Of a stretch of 64,000 bases of DNA, positions 17,014 to 25,108 are shown piece after piece; the stretch's first letter is position 1; the number at the start of each line of letters is the position of its first letter. The DNA is from Sphingomonadales bacterium. GTDB taxonomy: Bacteria > Pseudomonadota > Alphaproteobacteria > Sphingomonadales > Sphingomonadaceae. The notes under the pieces were generated by a model. The model saw only the letters and a list, made by a program, of their open reading frames with translations. It was not told the DNA's origin and did no database searches. The DNA lies in contig JADJGU010000001.1 in the NCBI GenBank assembly GCA_016707885.1, forward strand, positions 1,057,501 through 1,121,500. The letters are read 5' to 3'. Both the position numbers and the translations under genes were made by a program.

Positions 17014-17333
17014 TCTTGTTCGATTTTTCGAGAGTTGCAAAAACGAAACAGCGTGCTGGGTTTGCGTGTTACCCGATGTCTATTTCACCGGATAGTATCG
17101 AGCACATCAAACAGACTCTAAGCAAATGGTTCGAGCTGGATAAGCATCCTAACTTTGGATCTGAACTGAGTGTCATCGAATTGTGCGGATGACCGCAAAT
17201 AAACCCTTCCCCCTCGGCAGTATCAATAAGTCTGCAGTTGCAAAATGCAGTTGGGACCACTCATTGACTCAACCTATACGGTGCCTTAGCCCTCCCATTC
17301 AACGAGTTGGAGTTTTGCGAGGAGATTGGGGAA

Positions 17334-18791
17334 ATGCCTCCAAAAGGCCCAATGGCGATATTAGTGTTTCTCCTTGCTATCGGTGCAGCAAAGCTGTCGG
17401 CACAAGCCTCAGCGCCACTTGTTTTACCTTTGGGCGGCACGATTCGCATTAACGCCGATTATGGCGCACACGGACCTGGCCCTGTGAGCGACCCAAATGC
17501 CTATTTCTCTGGCCAATACCATTTGGGTGTGGATCTCGCAGCAACCGCGGGTGACAAAGTCTATGCTCCGGTTACCGGAACGATCGTCTACCACCACCAA
17601 TTGAGAAACTTTCCGCGCGAGGAGAGACTCCTCGACACCTTCTTCGTCCTGCGCGGTGTGGATGGTCGTGACTATATCATTGCGCATGCTGTCTGCACGG
17701 CTTGCCCTGTCGAAAATCCCGTCGGCGACGATGACGTTTACATCAAAGCGAAATGGCGCTCAGTGCGCGCAGGTGAGGTCATTGGACTGATCGGCGATCT
17801 CAAAGCAGAGGCCAAGCGGCTCAAATATTCCGGCAGCGTTGGCAATCACCTGCACATCGGTGTCGTTGAAGGGCGTATGGTCGATAATGATGGAAAGTTG
17901 AAACCGGCATATCGGGGCGGAGATTGGTCTCGGCTCCTTTATGATAAAGACGAGGATGCCAATCCCGTTACAGCGATCGCAAAGGCAAAGGCGAACGGGT
18001 TTGTCGATCCTGCAACGGTTTTCAGGGGAGCAAAACCTGCAACCGCGACTTCATCCGCAACGCCAACTCCTCCGCAGCCGCTGCCCGTTTCCCCTGCAAC
18101 TTTGCCTAACCTCCAAACTGGCGCCTATGTTTACAATACGACGCCTTGTGGCTCAGCTTCAAACGCGACATTGCAATGGTGGAACGGGCAGTTCTTTTCC
18201 GCTGGTCGCATGACCAACCAGTACCCAGTTTATTCAGCACCGGGGAAATTCATCGCTCGAAGCCAGAATTTCGAAACGGGGGAGTTGGAGACGGTTCAAT
18301 TCTCTGTTCTGAACCAGCGGGAGTATATGATGGGGTCGGCCCGGTATCGCCATTGTACCGATGCCTCTCTTCCGACCTCGTGGCGAAATTCAACACCCAA
18401 GGCATCCAATTCCGTTCAGTCTTCTCCCGCAACGCAAAATATCACGACCGTGCCTAAGCTCACAGTCATCCGCGCCGCGCCGACGTCGGGATGCACACAA
18501 TCTTTTGATCTTGGCCGCACACAGGTCTTCGCTCATACTTGGAATGAAAGCTGGAGAGCGGGCATCAACGGCGTAACGGCAACCTTCTCTTTGGCCGATT
18601 CCAAATATGATGAGCGTACCGGGGCCTTTACGTTGTTCAGCAAGGATCGGCGCACCTCCATTCGCGCGCAGCCCACAGGAAAGTCAGCATCAACGAGAAA
18701 CTACGATGCTGACATCGTTGATGTCACGCTGACTACCAATGGCTCGACCTCCAGCGTCAAGGCTTACAGGATATGTCCTCCAGGGGATTAA
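17334..18791 (+). CDS. Secreted M23-family peptidase-like protein
   Basis: A 485-residue exported protein, the only gene of cassette 1. A signal peptide (AILVFLLAIGAAKLSAQA) is followed by a LytM/M23 domain at about 30-235. The Zn ligands are recognisable as H63 and D67 (YHLGVDLAA), H118 (YIIAHAV) and the HLH of VGNHLHIGVVEG (172-174), so the enzyme looks catalytically complete and would cut peptidoglycan cross-links or peptides. After a Pro/Thr-rich linker there are two further domains of about 90 residues each, bounded by cysteines, that I do not recognise. ATG 17334 is chosen because it starts the signal peptide; an upstream in-frame codon at 17307 is less likely. Confidence 0.78.
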   Translation: MPPKGPMAILVFLLAIGAAKLSAQASAPLVLPLGGTIRINADYGAHGPGPVSDPNAYFSGQYHLGVDLAATAGDKVYAPVTGTIVYHHQLRNFPREERLLDTFFVLRGVDGRDYIIAHAVCTACPVENPVGDDDVYIKAKWRSVRAGEVIGLIGDLKAEAKRLKYSGSVGNHLHIGVVEGRMVDNDGKLKPAYRGGDWSRLLYDKDEDANPVTAIAKAKANGFVDPATVFRGAKPATATSSATPTPPQPLPVSPATLPNLQTGAYVYNTTPCGSASNATLQWWNGQFFSAGRMTNQYPVYSAPGKFIARSQNFETGELETVQFSVLNQREYMMGSARYRHCTDASLPTSWRNSTPKASNSVQSSPATQNITTVPKLTVIRAAPTSGCTQSFDLGRTQVFAHTWNESWRAGINGVTATFSLADSKYDERTGAFTLFSKDRRTSIRAQPTGKSASTRNYDADIVDVTLTTNGSTSSVKAYRICPPGD

Positions 18792-18854
18792 AGAGGTTCC
18801 AGCGATGGAGGCCAGGAAGCTGTCAGAAAACCGTGCAAGCACCTCTAGTTTTGA

Positions 18855-18926
18855 CACTTAAGTATGTAATTGCATCGGACAATTGCTGAACAGTGTACTT
18901 AGTGGCGATTCCGCTTTGGTCATCCA
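18855..18926 (+). repeat. 72-nt cassette right end, copy 1
   Basis: Runs from CACTTAAGTAT to the CCA of the degraded tRNA end (GATTCCGCTTTGGTCATCCA). It aligns without gaps with the right ends at 21913 and 23244. Shared blocks are CAYTTAAG, YAYAAT at offset 23-28 (GACAAT here) and the tRNA-like TTGGTC..CCA. The rest of 18792-19298 holds repeat B and no gene. Confidence 0.75.
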
Positions 18927-19101
18927 GACACATTTCCATAGAAAAACAATAATGTAGCTTAATGCGATGTGTCGCGGAAACGCGCCACTTTTGGCTCGAA
19001 AGAAGACAGATTGCCGGTCGCTGACGAGAGACTTTTATGAGGAATTCTGCGGGTTTTTGGTCAAGTCTCTGGTGCTGAAATGGTCGAGACGGATTGGAGA
19101 C
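18906..19101 (+). repeat. Left-end repeat, copy B
   Basis: 196 bp. It begins with the tRNA-like segment CGATTCCGCTTTGGTCATCCA and overlaps the right-end element of cassette 1. It shares with copy C CGCGGAAACGCGCCACTTTT, AAGACAGATTGCCGGTC and GGGTTTTTGG, and ends CTGAAATGG...GGAGAC. Confidence 0.8.
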
Positions 19102-19298
19102 ATTCTGTCGGCACTGTGCGAGCAAAAGAACATGCTCAAGTAACGCATACTGAAAATTCAAAAGAGTAGTTCGCTAACTTCATCTGCTGAGCGAGAAGGC
19201 AGCCACACCATTGCACCAAAACATGGTCCATTAGGCATAGCTGCAGCTCAACGATCGCCTATGGATCTGGAAGTAACGCTGATAGGAGGTAGGCGCGG

Positions 19299-20690
19299 TT
19301 ACCAGCGGGCTAGTTTGATAAAGAGTGCTGTGCCGAGTCCCATCGGAATCATTGCAACAGCTGAGAGCAGGAACACTGACCACATTGGGGCATTCATCTC
19401 GAGTAAGGCCAAGCCGCCAATCAGCACGACTGCCAGCCGCAGCGCTTGGGCAGTAATAGCTCCGCCCACTCGGCCTGCACCTTGTGACGCAAAGTACAGA
19501 CAAAGCCCCAGCCCGAAGAATGCATAGCTAAACCCCGCAATACCAAGATATCTATACGCCGCTGACCGCACGGCTGGATTGCTGGTAAATATGTCCACCC
19601 AAACTCCAGGAAAAGAAACGACCAAGAGTCCGAGTATGCCGAGGGCGGTTGCTGCGAGCCCTCCGGCTGTCCAAGCGATACGCCGGGCCCTGGGTACATC
19701 GCCCCCGCCTATGGCTGTCCCGACCATTGGCACGCAGGCTACGCCTACCGAAAAGGCGATCGGGATGAGCAGAAACTCAAACCGGACACCGATGCCATAC
19801 CCGGCCAAAGCCTCAGAGCCATAACGTGCGACCATTGCTGTCAGCGCCAAAACCGTCGTCACCGATAACAAAGGTGAGAGCATGGCAACCGCGCCGATCC
19901 GCATTATCTGGGTGATCCGATGATAACTCAGCAGGCTTGGATCAAGCCGCAATTGAAGTCTTGCCCGGGTCGATCGAAGGTACAGTAACAGCGTTACTGC
20001 CGCGCAAGTAAATGCCACTACTTGTCCCAGCGCCACGCCAGCCATGCCAAGTCGGGGAACTGGCCCGATGCCGAGCCCAAAAGCCCCGCCAACGATGATC
20101 TGGACTACCCCTGCTGCCAACTGGGTCGATGCGGGTATTGACATGTTACCCGACCCGCGCGCGATCGATGCCAACATGTTGGTTACCCAGATTGCCAATA
20201 TACCTATCGCTGCCACGTTCGAATAGATGATGGCCTGTTGCAGGACGGGGCCAGATCCACCCAGCTGCCGATAGGCGAGCGGGCCAACGGCCAGAACAGT
20301 AACGGTTAAAACCAATCCGAGGGTCAAACCGATAGCAAGCGAACATAAGGCAAGTGCTTGCGCGGCCTCGTGGTCGCCGCTGCCGAGCGCCCGGCTGATG
20401 GCGCCCGATACGGTACGTCCCATCGCTCCGGCAGAAAGCATCTGCGTCAGCATGAATATCGGAAAGACCAGCGCGATTCCGCCCAGCGCAGCAACGCCCA
20501 GTGAACCCACATATGCCGTCTCCGCAATCGACACTACGGTTGCCGAGCATAGTGCGATTAGATTGGGTAGGCTCAGGCGCAAAAGTGTCGGCAGGATGGG
20601 ACCCTCGCGTAGCATTGTTGTACGCGCGGCTGCAGCTGTTGCCGAAGCAGATGCGTTTTCGGTGCTTTGCGCGATGACAGTGGCGTTCAT
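19299..20690 (-). CDS. MATE family efflux transporter
   Basis: A 463-residue inner-membrane protein with about 12 hydrophobic segments in two pseudo-symmetric halves (starting RLSLPNLIALCSATVVSIAETAYVGSLG and repeated from about residue 245). This is the MATE fold that exports cationic drugs and metabolites by Na+ or H+ antiport. It is the last gene of a TetR-thioesterase-MATE operon, and its ATG overlaps the thioesterase stop (ATGA). Substrate unknown. The gene lies in cassette 2. Confidence 0.9.
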   Translation of the reverse strand: MNATVIAQSTENASASATAAAARTTMLREGPILPTLLRLSLPNLIALCSATVVSIAETAYVGSLGVAALGGIALVFPIFMLTQMLSAGAMGRTVSGAISRALGSGDHEAAQALALCSLAIGLTLGLVLTVTVLAVGPLAYRQLGGSGPVLQQAIIYSNVAAIGILAIWVTNMLASIARGSGNMSIPASTQLAAGVVQIIVGGAFGLGIGPVPRLGMAGVALGQVVAFTCAAVTLLLYLRSTRARLQLRLDPSLLSYHRITQIMRIGAVAMLSPLLSVTTVLALTAMVARYGSEALAGYGIGVRFEFLLIPIAFSVGVACVPMVGTAIGGGDVPRARRIAWTAGGLAATALGILGLLVVSFPGVWVDIFTSNPAVRSAAYRYLGIAGFSYAFFGLGLCLYFASQGAGRVGGAITAQALRLAVVLIGGLALLEMNAPMWSVFLLSAVAMIPMGLGTALFIKLARW

Positions 20691-21139
20691 GCCGACATCA
20701 CCAGCAGAGTAGAGGTCGCTGAAGCTAGTAGTCGGCCATCGGCATCTGTGAGTTTAGCATCCGCATATGCCACGCGGCGCCCCATGTTTTTTACAATCGC
20801 TTCCGCTCGCACCGGTCCGGTATGTTCCGTCATTGCCCGGTGATAGGCTACCTTGATCTCAAGGGTGGTGAAAGTTTCGCCCGCAGCCAATCGGCTTGCT
20901 GTTGCGATACCGCACGCAGAATCAAGCAATGTAGCCGCATATCCACCATGAACCACGCCCATCGGATTGTAGACGTGGCGACCAGGGGTGCCTTCAAAAA
21001 CCGCCCGACCAAGCTCGACTTCGACCAAGGCAAAATCCAGCGTCTCGCCAATTGGGGGCTTGCCGCCCGCTGCCAGCAACGCCCGCACCCTTGTAAGTCC
21101 ATCGACCTGAGCACCTTCGGCTTTGGTTCCCCCTGTCAT
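20687..21139 (-). CDS. PaaI-type hotdog thioesterase
   Basis: A 150-residue hotdog-fold protein of the PaaI/YdiI group that hydrolyses acyl- or aryl-CoA thioesters. The signature is VYNPMGVVHGGYAATLLDSACGIATAS, followed by FTTLEIKVAYHRAMTEHTGPVRAEA and GRRVAYADAKLTDADGRLLASATSTLLVM. ATG 21139 is chosen because it overlaps the TetR stop by ATGA. A thioesterase sandwiched between a regulator and a pump suggests detoxification of an acyl- or aryl-CoA product, which is inference. Confidence 0.88.
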   Translation of the reverse strand: MTGGTKAEGAQVDGLTRVRALLAAGGKPPIGETLDFALVEVELGRAVFEGTPGRHVYNPMGVVHGGYAATLLDSACGIATASRLAAGETFTTLEIKVAYHRAMTEHTGPVRAEAIVKNMGRRVAYADAKLTDADGRLLASATSTLLVMSA

Positions 21140-21732
21140 ATGCACAGCCTCTTAGTCAGCGATGCGAGGGTGTCGCGCAGAATGGCGTCGGATTGCGCCC
21201 CCTTTCCGACCGCGCGCGCCAAAGCGACTGCGCCGACCATCTGCGAGACAATTGCCTTGGCTTCTCCCGAAGGATTCTCGTTGTCGATGCGGGCAAGTGC
21301 CGCCTCGATACGGGATGTCACATTTTCCAATCCATTGGCGAAACGCTCCCGGGCTGCTCCCGAGTTGCGCGCCATGTCTGCCGCCAGTGCTGGAAGTGGA
21401 CAGCCCCGTCCGGGCGCATCACGATGCTCTGGCGAAATGTAGGTTTCGAGAAACTTGCGCAGCGCAGGGCGTGGATCTGCCGACTTGTCGACCAGTACCC
21501 CGTCGAAAGCAGGATTGCGATGCTTTGTATCGTTGAACATGGCGTCGATGGCTACTGCCACCAGCGACTCTTTCGATGAAAAATGCGCATAGAAGCCGCC
21601 ATGGGTGAGTCCAGCACTGCTCATTACGTCAGCGACTGACACCTTTTCGGGGCCTTTCAGTCGAATCTCGCGAGCCGCCGATTTAACAACGCGCGCTCGC
21701 GTCTCCGCTTTGTGTTCGCTGCCATAACGCAT
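21136..21732 (-). CDS. TetR/AcrR family regulator
   Basis: A 198-residue repressor. The N-terminal DNA-binding part is clear: KAETRARVVKSAAREIRLKGPEKVSVADVMSSAGLTHGGFYAHFSSKESLVAVAIDAMF. The C-terminal ligand domain contains EHRDAPGRGCPLPALAADMAR. It heads the operon that includes the thioesterase and MATE pump, with AAAGGAG upstream of the ATG. A 16-bp inverted repeat just upstream is the likely autoregulatory operator. Confidence 0.93.
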   Translation of the reverse strand: MRYGSEHKAETRARVVKSAAREIRLKGPEKVSVADVMSSAGLTHGGFYAHFSSKESLVAVAIDAMFNDTKHRNPAFDGVLVDKSADPRPALRKFLETYISPEHRDAPGRGCPLPALAADMARNSGAARERFANGLENVTSRIEAALARIDNENPSGEAKAIVSQMVGAVALARAVGKGAQSDAILRDTLASLTKRLCI

Positions 21733-21734
21733 GC

Positions 21735-21776
21735 GACATCTCCTTTATATGATATATGTAATATAAAAGAGATGTC
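21735..21776. promoter_or_regulatory. Inverted-repeat operator for the TetR operon
   Basis: Half-site GACATCTCCTTTATAT (21735-21750) and its mirror ATATAAAAGAGATGTC (21761-21776) match at 15 of 16 positions with a 10-bp spacer. It lies 2 bp upstream of the tetR start codon and covers its ribosome site and probable promoter. This placement is typical for TetR autoregulation; binding itself is inferred. Confidence 0.7.
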
Positions 21777-21912
21777 ATTGCAACTGCGATACTCGATCTT
21801 CCGGATTTGAGGCATTGGTGATGGTGATGCAAAGCTCGCCCTCAAGGGCAAATTGAGACCAGCAAATAGGCAAGTGTGTGTAGGACTACTGGACAGATTT
21901 CCGGCGGCTCAG

Positions 21913-21984
21913 CATTTAAGCACATGATTTTGTAACATAATGGCTATTTCGTATGCGAAATTGCGCTTCCGATTTGGTCCTCCA
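21913..21984 (+). repeat. 72-nt cassette right end, copy 2
   Basis: From CATTTAAGCAC to the CCA of GATTTGGTCCTCCA. It is the most divergent of the three right ends, but has the same length and block order (CATAAT where the others have GACAAT; TTGCGCTTCCG where they have TGGCGAYTYCG). It closes cassette 2. Confidence 0.7.
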
Positions 21985-22160
21985 GACACATTTCATTGGA
22001 AAAACAATAACTTAGCATGAGGCGGAGTGTCGCGGAAACGCGCCACTTTTGGCGCGAAAGAAGACAGATTGCCGGTCTCTGACGAGTGCCTTTCCCGAGG
22101 AATTCTAAGGGTTTTTGGGCAGAGTCTCTGGCGCTGAAATGGCCGTGACGGTTTGGAGAC
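21964..22160 (+). repeat. Left-end repeat, copy C
   Basis: 197 bp, the closest relative of copies A and B. It carries GGTCCTCCAGACACATTTCA, GAAAAACAATAACTTAG, GTCGCGGAAACGCGCCACTT, AAGACAGATTGCCGGTC, and ends CTGAAATGGCCGTGACGG...GGAGAC. 22161-22343 shows no further gene. Confidence 0.8.
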
Positions 22161-22343
22161 TTCCATTCAGCATGCCAGGATAGGCAAGTCGGAATAGTGG
22201 TCTGCGAAGTTATTCCGATCTGGATTGCAGATCGACCGATGGTCTTGAAAAGCGACCCGGTCATCGACTCATGTTCGAGAAAGTGCCTGCTCACATGATA
22301 AAGGTGCGGTTTGCAACTGCTCAAGAATTTGATGGAGTCGGAC

Positions 22344-23228
22344 ATGCCTGAGCAAATCGGTGAACACTCTACCTCAGTGCAGAGATTTTATCCCAGCGAC
22401 CGCTTTCCCGACGAGATTGACGCGTTGGACGTGCCAGAAACCTACGTGTCGGTTGCAAAGGGCGACTGCCTGGAACCTGCTTTTCATGATGGCGATTATC
22501 TTGTCTTCTCTAAATCCGCCTTGCTGCATAAAGGTGATTATGTTGGGATCTGGTTTGCCCCCGATATTGTTCCAGATTGTGAGGCGCCTCGGCAAATCAA
22601 GCGCCTTGCCATGGAACCAATGTCTACGCTCACGCTTCCCTGGTCGGCGACTTCTGATGATGAACTCGAACCTCACGTCCATTTGGAAATGTTCAACCCT
22701 CCTAGAAAGTTGAGGGTGCCCGCATCAAGGCTAGTAGCCATGCACAAGGTTGTCGGAATTGCTGAGCCTAACAGTGATGGAACCGCAAGGCCCACTGAGC
22801 TAAAGAATAGGCTGCCGATCTTGCCTTGGTGCGATTCAACAAATCGCGACATGATATCGCACTGTATCCAAGATGATCTATGCGAGCCGTTGTTTTCGGT
22901 CGGCGACTGCATCCTAATCGATACATCTTCGAAGACGGCTGAGAACGACGAGTTGTTTCTTGTTCAATGGAGCACAGGCAACCGTCAGATCATGCAGCTC
23001 AATTCGCACGAATTTAATGGCACCCAAGGAAAGTTCACGGGATGGATGATTACGCCATTTCGACGTCCGCGTACTCGCGATGCAGCGGACAAATGGGCAA
23101 AACGTCTCGGCATAATCGATTGGTGTAGTGATGGCCCCTACACGGACAATGGGATTGCGGCGTTAATTGTTGGGCGGGTTGTTGGTCGATGTGATCCAGC
23201 AGTCTGTATTAGCACTGAACGATGCTAA
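22344..23228 (+). CDS. Tandem S24/LexA-fold-like protein, no catalytic serine
   Basis: A 294-residue protein that seems to contain two copies of the S24 (LexA/UmuD C-terminal) fold and no helix-turn-helix. The first copy reads SVAKGDCLEPAFHDGDYLVF, with VVGIAEP closing it; the second reads DDLCEPLFSVGDCILIDTS, with ALIVGRVVGRCD closing it. In S24 proteases the motif is GDSMEP. Here the serine is Cys in the first and Leu in the second, so self-cleavage is doubtful. ATG 22344 is chosen for GGAG six bases upstream; in-frame starts at 22311 and 22332 are weaker. It is the only gene of cassette 3. The fold assignment is inference. Confidence 0.55.
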   Translation: MPEQIGEHSTSVQRFYPSDRFPDEIDALDVPETYVSVAKGDCLEPAFHDGDYLVFSKSALLHKGDYVGIWFAPDIVPDCEAPRQIKRLAMEPMSTLTLPWSATSDDELEPHVHLEMFNPPRKLRVPASRLVAMHKVVGIAEPNSDGTARPTELKNRLPILPWCDSTNRDMISHCIQDDLCEPLFSVGDCILIDTSSKTAENDELFLVQWSTGNRQIMQLNSHEFNGTQGKFTGWMITPFRRPRTRDAADKWAKRLGIIDWCSDGPYTDNGIAALIVGRVVGRCDPAVCISTERC

Positions 23229-23243
23229 CGCGGCGGAAATTGT

Positions 23244-23315
23244 CACTTAAGTATACGCTCCAACCAGACAATGACAAAAGCTTGTAATGAATGGCGACTT
23301 CGACTTGGTCCTCCA
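23244..23315 (+). repeat. 72-nt cassette right end, copy 3
   Basis: From CACTTAAGTAT to the CCA of GACTTGGTCCTCCA. Identical to copy 1 over CACTTAAGTAT, GACAAT and TGGCGA at the same offsets. It closes cassette 3, 15 bp after the stop of the S24-like gene. Confidence 0.75.
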
Positions 23316-23519
23316 AGCATATTGACGCTAAATCGCAGTAACGGGTCTCCGGCTTGAATGCCGCCTTTTTCGGGGAGTTTCTGGCTCCATTTCTGCAATT
23401 ATATGGTCTCTAGCCGATGAAAACTGGGCTGGAAACAGGCCGCAATTGGCCAGTGTCTCTGCGCGGAGTTTGGCCGTGACGGTTTCGGTGAGGACTTTGG
23501 CAGGATTCGCTAACATTGC
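23295..23519 (+). repeat. Left-end repeat, copy D (second subfamily)
   Basis: Begins with the tRNA-like CGACTTCGACTTGGTCCTCC, then diverges from A-C in the middle. It matches copy E almost throughout, including CTGGCTCCATTTCTGCAATT, GGGCTGGAAAC, GCAATTGGCCAG and GCAGGATTCGCTA at the far end. The TCTCTG...GGCCGTGACGGTTT block is shared with all copies. 23520-23692 shows no gene. Confidence 0.8.
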
Positions 23520-23692
23520 TGCCGTTCATCAGCCCAAGCGATTTCCTTGATGTCCGCCCTACATTCAGGTTCGGCGAATATGGCGGCTTTGTTGGGGAAA
23601 GCAGAACATCCGGATTTATGCCGTAAAGGCCGATAGCAGATGTCCAGACGCGTATGTTACCGTCAGCTCCGCCCCCCGAGCGATAGTTTTCG

Positions 23693-24640
23693 TTACAAGA
23701 ACTTCTCCGCAAGTTCGCGCTTCCCCCGGGGATCGGAATGCGTAATCTTGCGATCCTCGGGATAGTAGAAGCCGGTGATGTACAGATCGAATTCGCGAAT
23801 CTGCACCCGCACCGACAGCTCTTGATTGTCACCCCATGTATCGCGCACCGACGCCTGACATGTTTCTCCGCGCAGCTCGAACGAGAAGGATTCACGTTTT
23901 TCCTTCTCCCATTCGGCCAAGGCGGTGCGGATAAGCGTCTCGCTAATCGCGTCTCGTTTTTTATGCGACAGCATATCGAGCGAGGACTCCCTGACCGGCC
24001 CAAACATTCCGCTGGCGTTCATCGCCTCAAGGATCTTGCGCATGTGGTTGCCTGTATGTTGATTCACGAACAGCGACGAGCGCGAGCCATGTGGACCGCC
24101 GAGCAGATTCGAGCGAATATTCCACCACGTCTCGGCCACCTGTGCGCTGCTCGCTTCTGCCGCCGCCTGTTGCGCGAACCAGGTGAGGGCATCGCGGCTA
24201 CGGATGGTACCATCGGCCTCTAGTTCGACGGCGTTGGCGACGACGACCACGGGATGCGCGCTGTCGGCGTAAAGTGGCTGGTTGAGGCGATACGCGTAAA
24301 GGCCCGGCACCTGATTTGTTGCCGCAACTATCTTGTCAGCGCCATCATCCGAATAGGGGCAAGTGACAAAGCCGCGTACGAACTCGCTGGTGTGATCGAG
24401 CCCTTTGTAGGTTTCCGACAGCGACAGACTGCCAATGTGGTCAGTGTCTTTGCGTGGAGGCGCGGTGAGAATCGGGTGCCAGTCGGGATAATAGTCGATC
24501 GCATTGCCGAGTTCTTTGATAAGTTGTTCGACCGCCGCACGGCCGGCATCCCGATCGGTCAGGTTTTCAGTGAGGTAGATCATCGCCTTAGCATTCTGTT
24601 GCAGGGCGACGGTTGGCGAGCGAAATTCCACTGGAAGCAT
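23693..24640 (-). CDS. Conserved-looking protein of unknown function
   Basis: A 315-residue soluble protein that I do not recognise. It has no signal peptide, no membrane segment and no familiar motif. Features are NLTDRDAGRAAVEQLIKELGNAIDYYPDWHP near the start, VPGLYAYRLNQPLYADSAHPVVVVANAVEL in the middle, and a Trp/charge-rich C-terminal part (RGETCQASVRDTWGDNQELSVRVQIREFDLYITGFYYPEDRK). ATG 24640 has its Shine-Dalgarno-like AAGG directly abutting, so GTG 24631 may be the true start. It is a single gene with its own strong promoter and a palindrome over the -35, at the left edge of the 35-kb interval. Confidence 0.7.
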   Translation of the reverse strand: MLPVEFRSPTVALQQNAKAMIYLTENLTDRDAGRAAVEQLIKELGNAIDYYPDWHPILTAPPRKDTDHIGSLSLSETYKGLDHTSEFVRGFVTCPYSDDGADKIVAATNQVPGLYAYRLNQPLYADSAHPVVVVANAVELEADGTIRSRDALTWFAQQAAAEASSAQVAETWWNIRSNLLGGPHGSRSSLFVNQHTGNHMRKILEAMNASGMFGPVRESSLDMLSHKKRDAISETLIRTALAEWEKEKRESFSFELRGETCQASVRDTWGDNQELSVRVQIREFDLYITGFYYPEDRKITHSDPRGKRELAEKFL

Positions 24641-24665
24641 CCTTACGTGATATTAATAATGAACG

Positions 24666-24702
24666 TAAATATACTATATTACGTTATATGTCAATATAAC
24701 GT
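24666..24702 (-). promoter_or_regulatory. Promoter with overlapping palindrome
   Basis: On the minus strand a perfect -35 TTGACA (24694-24689), a 17-bp spacer and TATTTA (24671-24666), about 25 bp before the coding start. A perfect 8-bp inverted repeat TATAACGT/ACGTTATA (24681-24688 and 24695-24702) flanks the -35, so a repressor probably binds there. The remaining 24703-25108 contains no gene or clear signal that I can see. Confidence 0.6.
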
Positions 24703-25108
24703 AGTTTTTGGTTCCATGAGAGCGACGTGCGCTTCCGGCACACATTAAAGATTGAACAAAAGGTGGCTTTGGACAGACGCAGTCAATCGCGCGAGTGACT
24801 GAAATGTTGTCACTGCGGCACCAATGCGATGCCCGACCGAGATCGGCGGCATCCGCTGACAATGCGGCCATAATCGGCTTCAATCTGTCTGGTCGAAAGC
24901 CGTCGTTCGTTCACCGACGACCTATGTATGCCAACTCTCGGGTAGCGCCTAGGTGGGCGTTCGGGCCTTTGCAGACACCACCATTCGCTTGGGCGAGGAT
25001 TAAAAACAACTCGCATGACTAAACTGCCAATAGGCGACAGTTTAGCCATGTGATCGATTCTAGGGAGCCTCCGACGCCGCACCAAACACCCGGCGCTGGA
25101 GGAATGAA

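Noticed and set aside
16914..17192. A 92-codon open frame behind tRNA-Cys
   Set aside because: Its first third lies in repeat A, and the composition is not protein-like. No ribosome site.
18853..18926. Possible full tRNA-like fold of the 72-nt right ends
   Set aside because: Only the 3' part (T-arm remnant and CCA) resembles tRNA-Cys. The 5' seven bases do not pair with the 3' acceptor strand, and no anticodon arm forms in the three copies.
23328..23516. A 62-codon minus-strand frame in repeat D and an equally long, similar one in repeat E (58484-58672)
   Set aside because: The similarity follows from the DNA repeat. There is no convincing ribosome site, and equivalent frames in copies A-C differ. 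Treated as a by-product of the repeat, although equal length in D and E is noted.
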